From the NCBI RefSeq assembly GCF_014287775.1, contig NZ_JACOOZ010000005.1, positions 124,001-188,000 on the forward strand: a stretch of 64,000 nucleotides of DNA, in the 5' to 3' direction. The stretch is from Eubacterium_G segne (GTDB lineage Bacteria > Bacillota > Clostridia > Lachnospirales > Lachnospiraceae). Below, piece by piece: positions 45,720 through 53,939 of this stretch. A model generated the notes under the pieces. It was given only the letters and a program-made list of their open reading frames with translations, searched no databases and was not told the origin of the DNA. The translations under genes and the position numbers were made by a program. How positions within the stretch are numbered: position 1 is the stretch's first letter; the number at the start of each line of letters is the position of its first letter.

Positions 45720-46976
45720 TTAGTAGGCAAGACATTTATCAAGAGAATCAATGATACCTTCTTTATCCATATCATGACCGATAAATACCAATTTAATCAT
45801 TCTGTCTCCTACTTTTTCATCCCAATCATCTATAAGTGTAGGGTCTTCCTGCATCATTTTCTGACGAACCTTTTTAGGAGCTGTAGCAACCCACTGACCT
45901 GCATTGGAAATGTTGCACTGCTTTCCTGCCTGCTCAAAAAGATAAGCATTATTGTTATCTTCAGCTGCCCAGATGAGACCTTTACTTCTTATAATTGTTT
46001 TTGGCATATTGTCAAGCCAGTCCTCAAATTTTTCCTTTTCAAAAGGAGTTCTTCTGTAGTAAACGAATGAGCCGATGCCGTACTCTTCCGTTTCACCCTC
46101 TCCGTGATGGTGATGATGGTGGTGACCGTGTTCGTCATGGTCGTGATCATGCTCGTCATGATGATGCTCATCGTGTTCATGCTCATCATGTTCCTCCACT
46201 TCCTCATGGTGCTTGCGGCGTTCATCTTCCTCACTGTAATCGTATGAATCTAATTCCTGAATCCAGCCGGCAGACATACTTGCATCTTCAAAATCAAATC
46301 TGTTAGTGTTAAGAATTTCATCAACGTCAATCTGTCCGTATGTTGTTTCAAACATAACAGCTTTTGGCTGAAGCTTTCTGATAATTGCCTTAACCTTGGC
46401 AAGCTGTTCAGGTGTAACTGTATCAACTTTATTTAAAATAATGGTGTTACAAAATTCAATCTGCTGAATTAAAAGATTTTCAATATCTTCATCATCTATG
46501 TCATCTTTTACAAGATTTTCACCACAACCAAACTCATCTGCCATCCTTGCAACGTCAACTACTGAAACAATATTGTCTAAGCGGGCAATTTTTGCTCTCT
46601 TGTCATAAGAACCGTCTAACATCGTAATGGATTGAGCTATAGGAATTGGTTCGCAAATACCACTGGCTTCAATTAAAATATAGTCAAACTTTCCTGAACC
46701 AATTAAATCAACAATCTGATTAATAAGATCAACTTTTAAAGTACAGCAAATACAACCGTTTTGCAGTGGAACTAAATTGTCATCTTTCTGGGTAACCTGT
46801 CCGCCCTTGGCAATTAATGAGGCATCAATGTTTACCTCGCCAATATCATTTACAATAACAGCAACCTTATATCCCTTCTGATTTGAAAGAACCTGGTTAA
46901 GTAATGTTGTTTTGCCGGCTCCTAGGTAGCCTGTAAGTAATGTGACAGGAACTAATTTTCTTGCTGTCTTTTCCAT
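45720..46976 (-). CDS. CobW/COG0523-family GTPase with a histidine-rich metal-binding stretch
   Basis: A 418-residue G3E GTPase of the CobW/ZNG family, predicted to be a metal chaperone. Walker A is Gly-Tyr-Leu-Gly-Ala-Gly-Lys-Thr-Thr (about 16-24), the Cys-Ile-Cys-Cys metal-binding motif is near residue 75, and Asn-Lys-x-Asp is near 182. Between the GTPase and the CobW C-terminal domain (about 250-295) is a tract of His, Asp and Glu with seven consecutive histidines. This suggests zinc (or nickel/cobalt) storage or delivery. It is a single gene with its own upstream region containing two inverted repeats. Metal identity is inference. Confidence 0.9.
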   Translation of the reverse strand: MEKTARKLVPVTLLTGYLGAGKTTLLNQVLSNQKGYKVAVIVNDIGEVNIDASLIAKGGQVTQKDDNLVPLQNGCICCTLKVDLINQIVDLIGSGKFDYILIEASGICEPIPIAQSITMLDGSYDKRAKIARLDNIVSVVDVARMADEFGCGENLVKDDIDDEDIENLLIQQIEFCNTIILNKVDTVTPEQLAKVKAIIRKLQPKAVMFETTYGQIDVDEILNTNRFDFEDASMSAGWIQELDSYDYSEEDERRKHHEEVEEHDEHEHDEHHHDEHDHDHDEHGHHHHHHHGEGETEEYGIGSFVYYRRTPFEKEKFEDWLDNMPKTIIRSKGLIWAAEDNNNAYLFEQAGKQCNISNAGQWVATAPKKVRQKMMQEDPTLIDDWDEKVGDRMIKLVFIGHDMDKEGIIDSLDKCLAY

Positions 46977-47016
46977 ATTATCTACTTCCCTTCGTTAATA
47001 ATTTATTTATATAATA

Positions 47017-47032
47017 TTGCAGTATGCTGCAA
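47017..47032. promoter_or_regulatory. inverted repeat upstream of the CobW-like gene (candidate operator)
   Basis: TTGCAG-TATG-CTGCAA, a perfect 6-4-6 repeat, adjacent to a TATTAT-type -10 on the minus strand. A second palindrome, ACCAT-TAT-ATGGT, lies at 47050-47062. Neither matches the usual Zur or Fur boxes. The rest of the 46977-47104 gap is AT-rich with no gene. Confidence 0.45.
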
Positions 47033-47104
47033 AGATATAATCCTCTTAAACCATTATATGGTAATACAAAAATATACATATAATGTTAAGTAAATGTTAA
47101 ATAT

Positions 47105-48406
47105 CTATTTTAAAATATAGGCTGTGTAACCTTTCATTTCAAAATCAGGTTTTACAGCTATATTATTACCTGAAATCAAATCTGTAAAAGTGTCTTTTTC
47201 TGAATTAAAGGAACAGCTGAAACTGTTCTCATCTGCATTAATTGCCACATAAATATTTTCACCATTACAGCTTCGTTTAAATATACATTGTCTGTTTGTA
47301 AGAACAACTGATGTAAAATCTCCATAATTTAATGCCTGCTGACTCTTTTTTATGTGGGATAATTTTGCAATATAGGCACTTAATTCATTGAAAACAGGTT
47401 TATCAAAGCTTGGTCTTAAAGCAGGATCTCCCTGATTTTTATCTGCCCTTTCACCACACTCGCTTCCATAATAGATACAAGGAATACCAGGCATGCCAAA
47501 TAAAAGTGCATAAATAAGCGGCAGATGATTTTCGTTGGAAAGAATACTTGCCACTCTTGTAACATCGTGGTTATCTACAAATGACAACAAGTGTTTTCCT
47601 TTGTAAAGAGTCCAGTTCTCCGGCCCAAACTGACGAAGGAGTGAATGATTAATTTCAAACATATTCATGCTGTTAAAGCTGGAATAAAGTCCCTTGTAGC
47701 ATTCATAATTAGTGGCACTGTTAAGCATTTCAGGATTCATGCGCTGGTTATAATCTCCGTGAAGCATTTCTCCTACTAAAAAGAAATCATCTTTAAGACT
47801 ATCAACATGTTTTCTTAATCTTCTTAAGAAGTCAAAATCAAGACAATATGCTACATCAAGACGTATTCCGTCAATGTCAAACTCTTTTATCCAGAAGGTT
47901 ACGGCATCTAAAAGATATTCTACTACATCGTTGTTGTAAAGATTAAGTTTTACAAGGTCATAATTGCCTTCCCAGCCTTCGTACCATAAACCGTCATTGT
48001 AGTTTGAATTCCCGTTAAGATCAATATTAAACCAATGAAAATAAGGTGAGTTTTCCCGGTTCTTTATCACATCCATAAATGGCGGAAAACCACGTCCTAC
48101 ATGATTAAAAACGCCGTCAATAACTACTTTTATTCCGTTGGAGTGCAACTGACTGCACAATTCCTTAAAATCGGAATTATCCCCTAATCTTACGTCTAAT
48201 TGCTTATAATCTCTTGTATTGTATCCGTGAGTATCAGATTCAAATATAGGTGAAAAATAAATGGCATTGGCACCTATTTCTTTGATATGGGGAATCCATG
48301 AGGCAACCTTTGTAATACGATGGGTTAAAACTCCGTCATTTTCAAAGGGTGCACCGCAAAATCCTAAGGGATAAATCTGATAAAATACACTCTCATATGC
48401 CCACAT
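47105..48406 (-). CDS. cytoplasmic GH13 alpha-amylase-family glycosidase
   Basis: A 433-residue TIM-barrel enzyme of glycoside hydrolase family 13. The four conserved regions are present: Asp-Gly-Val-Phe-Asn-His, Gly-Ile-Arg-Leu-Asp-Val-Ala (nucleophile Asp about 184), Val-Gly-Glu-Met (acid/base Glu about 213) and Phe-Val-Asp-Asn-His-Asp (about 281). There is no signal peptide, so it acts on imported or stored maltodextrins. The small size and Tyr-Gln-Ile-Tyr-Pro start suggest a neopullulanase/cyclomaltodextrinase-like or alpha-glucosidase activity. It follows rsfS by 14 bases at the end of the ribosome-biogenesis operon, an unexpected partner. Confidence 0.88.
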   Translation of the reverse strand: MWAYESVFYQIYPLGFCGAPFENDGVLTHRITKVASWIPHIKEIGANAIYFSPIFESDTHGYNTRDYKQLDVRLGDNSDFKELCSQLHSNGIKVVIDGVFNHVGRGFPPFMDVIKNRENSPYFHWFNIDLNGNSNYNDGLWYEGWEGNYDLVKLNLYNNDVVEYLLDAVTFWIKEFDIDGIRLDVAYCLDFDFLRRLRKHVDSLKDDFFLVGEMLHGDYNQRMNPEMLNSATNYECYKGLYSSFNSMNMFEINHSLLRQFGPENWTLYKGKHLLSFVDNHDVTRVASILSNENHLPLIYALLFGMPGIPCIYYGSECGERADKNQGDPALRPSFDKPVFNELSAYIAKLSHIKKSQQALNYGDFTSVVLTNRQCIFKRSCNGENIYVAINADENSFSCSFNSEKDTFTDLISGNNIAVKPDFEMKGYTAYILK

Positions 48407-48420
48407 TTATATCTCATCTC

Positions 48421-48768
48421 CTAAAGTTCGTTTATATTAACGGTTTTGCCATCCCGCCAGATTCTTTCCAAATCATAGAATAGTCTGTCGTCCTGATTAA
48501 ATACATGAACTACAATATCCTTATAATCCATTAAAATCCAGTTGGCATTATTATATCCCTCAATGCTTTTTGGGTGAACATCTTCTTTACCTAATTGCTC
48601 AACAACATTGTCAGCTATGGCTTTTATCTGGTTAATATTACTTCCACCGGCTATTATAAAATAATCAGCCAAAACTGAAATTTCCGAAATATCAATTATG
48701 GAAATATCCATTCCTTTTTTATCATCAATTGCATTATAGGCAATTTTTACCATTTCCTTTGAGGTCAT
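48421..48768 (-). CDS. rsfS: ribosomal silencing factor RsfS
   Basis: A 115-residue protein that binds L14 and blocks subunit joining under starvation. The conserved Ala-Asp-Tyr-Phe-Ile-Ile-Ala-Gly-Gly-Ser segment and the C-terminal Asp-Leu-Glu-Arg-Ile-Trp motif define the family. It is three bases after the NadD-YqeK gene. Confidence 0.95.
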   Translation of the reverse strand: MTSKEMVKIAYNAIDDKKGMDISIIDISEISVLADYFIIAGGSNINQIKAIADNVVEQLGKEDVHPKSIEGYNNANWILMDYKDIVVHVFNQDDRLFYDLERIWRDGKTVNINEL

Positions 48769-48771
48769 GTA

Positions 48772-49974
48772 TTAATTCTCCTTATTTTCGTTAATTGCAT
48801 TTTTATAATAAGAATATGCTTTACTTGTGTTATCATCAATTAAATCAGCTGAATTTACCTGTAAATAATCCATGGTGTCTTTTAATATGTCATACACAAG
48901 TAAATCTAAATTTTTTAAAGAAATGCTTCTTAAATAATCTAAATTAGGCTGCTTTGTCCGTCCCGGTTCAATGTAATCTGCTGAAAAAATTATTTTTTCC
49001 AAATCAGTCATATCTTCCCTGCCTGTAGTATGCCAACGGATGGCAGATAATATTTCAGGGTCGGTAATATTATACTTCTTTTGGGCAATAAAAGCTCCTA
49101 CCTTAGCATGTAACAAATCAGGCTTTTTCTTTTCTGAATCAGATACTTCTATATTGTTTTCATAACATATATTTAAAAGCTCAGAATCACTCATGTATTT
49201 GGCACAATCATGAAGAATACCTGCAAAATAAGCTTTGTTAGGGTTTAACTTAAAATGTTCCGCCATGGTTTTGGCTGTGTCTGCAACTCCTAAAATATGT
49301 TTAAAACGGGAAGGTTTCAATAAACTTTCCAAATCTTCCTTGATTTTATTAATGGACCATGCCTTATTTACATTGTTATTGTTGTTGTATAAATTATTTT
49401 CTACAATATATTCGTATACAGGTTCAGGGACCATGGATTTTATGGCTTCATAACTGTTGCAGCGGATATAACTTGAAGAAATATCAACTGCAGGCATGGA
49501 AAGAATACCAATATGAGTATTGTACTCCTTCTCTATTTCAGAAATATTAACATCCATTTTTTTTGAACTTTCGTCGTCACGCTTAACGGCAATAAGCTTA
49601 GCAAACTTTAATATAACGTCAGGTCTGTACCAGCTTTTAAAAGAGGCAATGGAATCACTTCCCATAATAAAATAATATTCATTTTCAGGGTGAAGCTCCT
49701 TTAACATATGAAGAGTGTCTGCTGTATATGTTACATCATGACTGTTAAGCTCAAAATCGGAAAATCTGATTTTGTCCAGTGAACCAATGGCAAGCTTAAT
49801 CATATTTGCCCTGTGAAAATTGCCTGTTATTTTGTTCTTATCCTTATGAGGAGGATAAGGAGTTGGCATAATTAATATTTCATCAAGATTAAATTGCTTA
49901 AGCGCTTCTTTTGCAATTGTAATATGAGCATTATGAATGGGATCAAAAGTTCCTCCCAGTATACCGACTTTCAT
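48772..49974 (-). CDS. nadD: NadD-YqeK fusion: nicotinate-mononucleotide adenylyltransferase plus HD phosphohydrolase
   Basis: A 400-residue two-domain protein. Residues about 1-195 are NadD: Gly-Gly-Thr-Phe-Asp-Pro-Ile-His-Asn-Ala-His nucleotidyltransferase motif at the start and Ile-Ser-Ser-Ser-Tyr-Ile-Arg near 165. NadD makes NaAD in NAD synthesis. An Asn-rich linker (about 196-204) leads to an HD domain (about 210-400) of the YqeK type, with His-x-x-Gly-Val-Ala, Leu-His-Asp-Cys-Ala-Lys and Arg-Trp-His motifs. YqeK hydrolyses Ap4A symmetrically. In Bacillus the two are separate adjacent genes; here they form one continuous reading frame. Confidence 0.93.
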   Translation of the reverse strand: MKVGILGGTFDPIHNAHITIAKEALKQFNLDEILIMPTPYPPHKDKNKITGNFHRANMIKLAIGSLDKIRFSDFELNSHDVTYTADTLHMLKELHPENEYYFIMGSDSIASFKSWYRPDVILKFAKLIAVKRDDESSKKMDVNISEIEKEYNTHIGILSMPAVDISSSYIRCNSYEAIKSMVPEPVYEYIVENNLYNNNNNVNKAWSINKIKEDLESLLKPSRFKHILGVADTAKTMAEHFKLNPNKAYFAGILHDCAKYMSDSELLNICYENNIEVSDSEKKKPDLLHAKVGAFIAQKKYNITDPEILSAIRWHTTGREDMTDLEKIIFSADYIEPGRTKQPNLDYLRSISLKNLDLLVYDILKDTMDYLQVNSADLIDDNTSKAYSYYKNAINENKEN

Positions 49975-49989
49975 TACGCACTCCTTTAA

Positions 49990-50283
49990 TTACGGTAAAA
50001 TGATTTTTCTGTTCTTTTCTTCTTTTGCAGGTCTGTATAATACAATTTTACGACCAATAACATGAACCACTTCTGACTTTGTTCTTTCAGCTAAAACCTG
50101 AGCAACCTGATGGCAGTCATCAAAGCAGTTCTTTAATATGTTTATTTTAATTAATTCTCTTTTTTCCAAGGCTTCATCAATGGCTGATGTAAGTTCCGGT
50201 GTTACGGAGGACTTACCAACCTGAAATATAGGCTGTTCCATTGCTGAAATTTTTCTTAAATATGCTCGCTGTTTACTATTCAT
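49990..50283 (-). CDS. yhbY: YhbY-type CRM-domain RNA-binding protein
   Basis: A 97-residue protein consisting of a single CRM (KH-like) domain with Gly-Lys-Ser-Ser-Val-Thr (GKxG-like loop) near residue 25. YhbY associates with pre-50S ribosomes. The start at 50283 (Met-Asn-Ser-Lys-Gln-Arg) follows TGGAGA; the ATG at 50295 overlaps this site. It is coupled to obgE upstream. Confidence 0.92.
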   Translation of the reverse strand: MNSKQRAYLRKISAMEQPIFQVGKSSVTPELTSAIDEALEKRELIKINILKNCFDDCHQVAQVLAERTKSEVVHVIGRKIVLYRPAKEEKNRKIILP

Positions 50284-50295
50284 TTTTTTCTCCAT

Positions 50296-51579
50296 TTATT
50301 TGTAATAATCAAACTGGTGACCATAAATTTTTACTGTATCACCGTCTTCTATACCGAGATTTTCCAATTCTTCCAATATGCCATTATCCTTCATAAAGTT
50401 CTGGAAGAACATAAATCCTTTTTCCGAATCAATATTTGTATAACCAAGCATACGTTCAATTCTAGGTCCCTCAACAGAATAAAGTCCGTCTTCGATTTTT
50501 TCTACCGTGTATGGTAATTCAATTCCTAACTGGTAATCTTCAGGGTTATATTCCTGTTCATATACTGTTGGGGCATCATCAAACTGATCAAGCATTTCCC
50601 TTACATAGAATAATAATTCTTTAAGTCCCTTACCGCTTACGGCAGATATTGGAAATACTTTAATTTCCGGTTCAAATTCTGCCTTGATTTTATCGATAAC
50701 CTCGTTAGTGTCACCATATATAGCATCGATTTTGTTGGCAGCTATAACCTGAGGACGGGTAAGAAGTTCAGGGTTGTATGCTTCAAGCTCCTTATTAATA
50801 GCCTTAATATCAGCTATAGGATCACGTCCCTCTACGGAAGCTGCGTCTATCATATGAATGATTACTTTGGTTCTTTCAATATGCTTTAAGAATTTGTGAC
50901 CTAATCCTACTCCTTCAGATGCCCCTTCAATTAATCCTGGAATATCTGCGATTACAAAACCCCTTCCACCATCTAAATCCACAACACCAAGGTTAGGATT
51001 TAATGTTGTAAAGTGATAGTTGGCAATTTTCGGGTCTGCATTGGTAACTCTTGATAAAAGAGTTGATTTACCTACATTTGGAAAACCTACAAGTCCTACA
51101 TCGGCAATACTCTTTAATTCAAGGGTAACATTTAATTCCATGCTTTTCTGACCCGGCTGGGCATACTTTGGAACCTGCATTGTAGCTGTGGCGTAATGCT
51201 GATTTCCCTTACCACCACGTCCGCCTTTAAGTACAATGACACGTTGATTTTTGCCACTCATATCTGCAACAATTTTGCCGGTTTCAGCTTCTCTTATAAT
51301 GGTACCTTCAGGAACTCTTATAATAAGGTCTGCACCATTCTTACCTGTTTTATTCTGTTTTCCGCCTTCCTGTCCCGGTTCCGCTTTGTAGTTATGTTTA
51401 TGTCTGAATTCATAAAGAGTATTAAGTCCTTTATCAACTTCAAATATTACATCTCCACCTTTTCCGCCGTCGCCACCGTTTGGGCCACCGTTTGGTATAT
51501 ATAATTCTCTTCTAAATGAGACGTGTCCGTCTCCACCTTTTCCGGATTGGATAAAAATTTTAGCAAAATCTGCAAACAT
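50296..51579 (-). CDS. obgE: ribosome-assembly GTPase Obg
   Basis: A 427-residue essential GTPase for 50S maturation. The glycine-rich Obg fold (about 1-158) is followed by the G domain with Gly-Phe-Pro-Asn-Val-Gly-Lys-Ser-Thr near residue 168, and a C-terminal OCT domain (about 345-427). The start at 51579 (Met-Phe-Ala-Asp-Phe-Ala-Lys) follows GGAGG; the longer frame to 51636 would cover a hairpin. A hairpin separates it from rpmA. Confidence 0.96.
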   Translation of the reverse strand: MFADFAKIFIQSGKGGDGHVSFRRELYIPNGGPNGGDGGKGGDVIFEVDKGLNTLYEFRHKHNYKAEPGQEGGKQNKTGKNGADLIIRVPEGTIIREAETGKIVADMSGKNQRVIVLKGGRGGKGNQHYATATMQVPKYAQPGQKSMELNVTLELKSIADVGLVGFPNVGKSTLLSRVTNADPKIANYHFTTLNPNLGVVDLDGGRGFVIADIPGLIEGASEGVGLGHKFLKHIERTKVIIHMIDAASVEGRDPIADIKAINKELEAYNPELLTRPQVIAANKIDAIYGDTNEVIDKIKAEFEPEIKVFPISAVSGKGLKELLFYVREMLDQFDDAPTVYEQEYNPEDYQLGIELPYTVEKIEDGLYSVEGPRIERMLGYTNIDSEKGFMFFQNFMKDNGILEELENLGIEDGDTVKIYGHQFDYYK

Positions 51580-51604
51580 GATAAATCCTCCATTATTTAA
51601 AATA

Positions 51605-51633
51605 GGCTCCAAATCAAAACCTGATTTGAAGCC
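51605..51633 (-). terminator. hairpin between rpmA and obgE (possible partial terminator)
   Basis: On the minus strand a 12-base arm (51633-51622) pairs with 51616-51605 around a five-base loop, with one internal mismatch, followed by TATTTT. It lies 25 bases upstream of obgE and could reduce read-through from the abundant L21/L27 transcript. Confidence 0.5.
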
Positions 51634-51653
51634 CAATACTGTTCGTGTATAAA

Positions 51654-51938
51654 TTATTCAGCTACCGGATAAACAGAAACCTGTTTCTTGTCTCTGCCTT
51701 TTCTTTCAAATCTTACGATTCCATCAGCTGTAGCAAATAATGTATCGTCACCACCACGTCCTACGTTAACGCCCGGGTGAATCTTTGTTCCACGCTGTCT
51801 GTAAAGAATGTTTCCTGCTAAAACAAACTGTCCGTCTGCTCTTTTAGCACCAAGTCTCTTTGACTCTGAGTCTCTACCGTTCTTTGTAGAACCCATACCT
51901 TTTTTATGAGCGAAGAACTGAAGGTTCATCTTCATCAT
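51654..51938 (-). CDS. rpmA: 50S ribosomal protein L27 with cleavable N-terminal extension
   Basis: A 94-residue L27. It starts Met-Met-Lys-Met-Asn-Leu-Gln-Phe-Phe-Ala-His-Lys-Lys, the Firmicute extension that the protease Prp removes after Phe-Phe-Ala; the mature protein starts at His-Lys-Lys. The rest contains Gly-Ser-Thr-Lys-Asn-Gly-Arg-Asp-Ser, which reaches the peptidyl-transferase centre. The start at 51938 has AGGAGGT at proper distance; Met at 51929 is an alternative. The prp gene is directly upstream. Confidence 0.96.
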   Translation of the reverse strand: MMKMNLQFFAHKKGMGSTKNGRDSESKRLGAKRADGQFVLAGNILYRQRGTKIHPGVNVGRGGDDTLFATADGIVRFERKGRDKKQVSVYPVAE

Positions 51939-51940
51939 AG

Positions 51941-52264
51941 CTATACCTCCTTATAATCTAATGATATAAAATCTTTGTATTCTTTTTCCAAATCCCTAAG
52001 TCCTAAAACAAGAGATTTAAGTAAAATTTCTGCTTCCATGCCGGGCTTGTCGTCTAGCATATAATCAATAACGCCGTCATCCTCATGTTGAAAAACACTG
52101 AATCTTTCTTCAGTAAGTTCTTCAATGGAATTCATGCAGTTAATGGTTAAAGCAGAAATGCCTGCACATACAATGTCATATCCGGCTTCCGAATATCCGC
52201 TGTGTCCGCTTACACGAAAACCAACATAATCATTATTACTGCAATAAATAGTAATGTTTGTCAT
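51941..52264 (-). CDS. prp: ribosomal-processing cysteine protease Prp
   Basis: A 107-residue protease that trims the N-terminus of L27. The catalytic His is in Ser-Gly-His-Ser-Gly-Tyr (about 21) and the Cys in Asp-Ile-Val-Cys-Ala-Gly-Ile-Ser-Ala (about 33). It lies between rplU and rpmA, its invariant place in Firmicutes. Its 3' end overlaps the rpmA ribosome site. Confidence 0.95.
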   Translation of the reverse strand: MTNITIYCSNNDYVGFRVSGHSGYSEAGYDIVCAGISALTINCMNSIEELTEERFSVFQHEDDGVIDYMLDDKPGMEAEILLKSLVLGLRDLEKEYKDFISLDYKEV

Positions 52265-52278
52265 ATCTTATACCTTCA

Positions 52279-52587
52279 CTATGCATTGATCTTGTCAATC
52301 TTAAGCTCTGTATACTGCTGTCTATGACCATTCTTTTTATGATATCCGGTTTTTCTCTTGTACTTGTAAACGATAACTTTCTTAGCCTTGCCATCGCCAA
52401 CAACTGTAGCTTCAACTGATGCACCGTCAACTGTTGGGTTACCAACCTTAACATCATCACCGCTAACCAAAAGAACCTGATCAAAAGTAAACTTGTTTCC
52501 AGCTTCAACGCCGAGCTTTTCAACTCTAACTGTTTCGCCTTCAGAAACCTTATACTGTTTACCACCTGTTGCTATAACTGCGTACAT
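52279..52587 (-). CDS. rplU: 50S ribosomal protein L21
   Basis: A 102-residue protein starting Met-Tyr-Ala-Val-Ile-Ala-Thr-Gly-Gly-Lys-Gln-Tyr and ending in the basic Lys-Arg-Lys-Thr-Gly-Tyr-His-Lys-Lys segment, both typical of L21. The ATG at 52587 has AGGAGGT upstream; a GTG at 52596 overlaps that site. It has its own promoter and leader. Confidence 0.97.
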   Translation of the reverse strand: MYAVIATGGKQYKVSEGETVRVEKLGVEAGNKFTFDQVLLVSGDDVKVGNPTVDGASVEATVVGDGKAKKVIVYKYKRKTGYHKKNGHRQQYTELKIDKINA

Positions 52588-52610
52588 TATGGGCACCTCC
52601 TATTACTCAT

Positions 52611-52668
52611 TACTCGCCAGCTTCGGTGACTGCATATGCAGTACTTATAACCACACTGAGCGGCATAC
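52611..52668 (-). ncRNA. probable L21 leader (ribosomal-protein leader RNA)
   Basis: The rplU transcript leader contains a perfect 14-base palindrome (52629-52642, ACTGCATATGCAGT) and a CCGAAGCTGGCGAG segment (minus strand, 52626-52613). The latter resembles the conserved region of the Firmicute L21 leader family. It lies between the rplU promoter and its ribosome site. Autoregulation by L21 is inferred from the family. Confidence 0.55.
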
Positions 52669-52674
52669 CATTGT

Positions 52675-52703
52675 ATAATAACATCATAAGATGTAGATGT
52701 CAA
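52675..52703 (-). promoter_or_regulatory. strong promoter of the rplU operon
   Basis: Minus strand: TTGACA (52703-52698), 17-base spacer, TATTAT (52680-52675) with a TG extension. It lies 36 bases beyond the DUF4317 stop and makes the ribosomal operon independent of the genes upstream. Confidence 0.75.
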
Positions 52704-52738
52704 TTGATTTTTGACGATATATTACATGATTTAGGTTA

Positions 52739-53914
52739 TTAATTTATTTTTATACTGTCATTTTGAGATATTGGAATAACTAAATAGGTTTCACCGTCAA
52801 TATCTTCCTGGCGTATAAGTTCACGCTTCTCATCGTTTACCTTAATTATTATATCACTTCCCTCTGTATCATAGGCCTGGGCAATTTTTCTGTTAAGCTC
52901 TTTTATTTCTTCTTTTAAAAGCACTTTTTCGTTATTGTCCTTTACTGCCTTTACTGCTTTATTAGGAATAATATCTCCTAAAAGAGGCAGTTCGTCTTTA
53001 TCTATTGCAGTAATATATTCTTTACCGATTTTGTCGGCTTTATTCTCTTCTATTCCTGCATAAGTCAGGGCACTTTTTATATTTTCTTCGTTTACTACTG
53101 TTTCAGGCTCTGAATCAGAAATCTGCGCCAGTTCAATATTAACTGATTCCATAACCTCTTTTAAATCATCCTCAGAAGTTACATCAGATACCATATCGCA
53201 AAGTACGTTCTGCTTCTGGACAAAGGTAAGTTTCTCACGGCATCCCAGTATATCCTGAATTAACTCATTATGAGGATTCTTGCTGTCAGCCGTGTACATT
53301 AATACTGAATGAATGTCACTGCTTCTTTCGTTAAATGCCGGGAAAATAAATCCTGTTTCAGGCATTCCAACCATCCACTCCCTGTTAAGGGTTCCAATGC
53401 GCATATCGCTTTTGTTATATCCAAGTCCCGGCTTTGATAAAATCATAGGACAAATGGCACATATTATGTACTCATACACTTCTTCTGATTCATCAAGCTT
53501 GTTATTATCTGTTGTTTTAGTCATAACGTCATATACATCATGGAACAGTAAAATAAGATAGTTGCCTAAAGAGTCATATTTTTCTATAACCATGTCATAG
53601 AAAGCATCCAATAATCCCTGATCCTTTAAACCGCTTTTCTTAATTCCTAAAAGGAACTGCTGATGGCCTCCCGGCTGTTCTTCTTCAAGTGGGAAATCCA
53701 GTTCAAGTATATTATTTCCAACATTTGTGGATAAAACTTTTTTTGCAATTTCTAAATATTTATAATATTCTTCATCTTCCAAATTTAAAAATGTTTCATC
53801 TAATTTTATAACTTTATTTTTTGAATCATTTACATAACATCCACACATTTTTGTAAATGTGCAGCTGTCTTTCTTTAGTCTTCTTCGTAATTCACCAATA
53901 GATTTTTTATCCAT
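52739..53914 (-). CDS. DUF4317 family protein
   Basis: A 391-residue cytoplasmic protein. It matches the DUF4317 family, which is abundant in Lachnospiraceae and relatives: Met-x-Lys-Lys-x-Ile-x-Glu-Leu-Arg-Arg start, a Cys-Gly-Cys-Tyr-Val motif near residue 24, Cys-Pro-Met-Ile-Leu-Ser-Lys-Pro-Gly-Leu, and Phe-Pro-Ala-Phe-Asn-Glu-Arg. The function is unknown. It lies between the SanA-like gene and the rplU promoter, with no terminator visible on either side. Confidence 0.8.
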   Translation of the reverse strand: MDKKSIGELRRRLKKDSCTFTKMCGCYVNDSKNKVIKLDETFLNLEDEEYYKYLEIAKKVLSTNVGNNILELDFPLEEEQPGGHQQFLLGIKKSGLKDQGLLDAFYDMVIEKYDSLGNYLILLFHDVYDVMTKTTDNNKLDESEEVYEYIICAICPMILSKPGLGYNKSDMRIGTLNREWMVGMPETGFIFPAFNERSSDIHSVLMYTADSKNPHNELIQDILGCREKLTFVQKQNVLCDMVSDVTSEDDLKEVMESVNIELAQISDSEPETVVNEENIKSALTYAGIEENKADKIGKEYITAIDKDELPLLGDIIPNKAVKAVKDNNEKVLLKEEIKELNRKIAQAYDTEGSDIIIKVNDEKRELIRQEDIDGETYLVIPISQNDSIKIN

Positions 53915-53939
53915 TATAGCCTCCCTTGGTTGTTGTAGT

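Noticed and set aside
45995..46306. Plus-strand frame rich in His, Arg and Asp opposite the CobW-like gene
   Set aside because: It is a mirror of the repetitive His/Asp/Glu codons and has no ribosome site.
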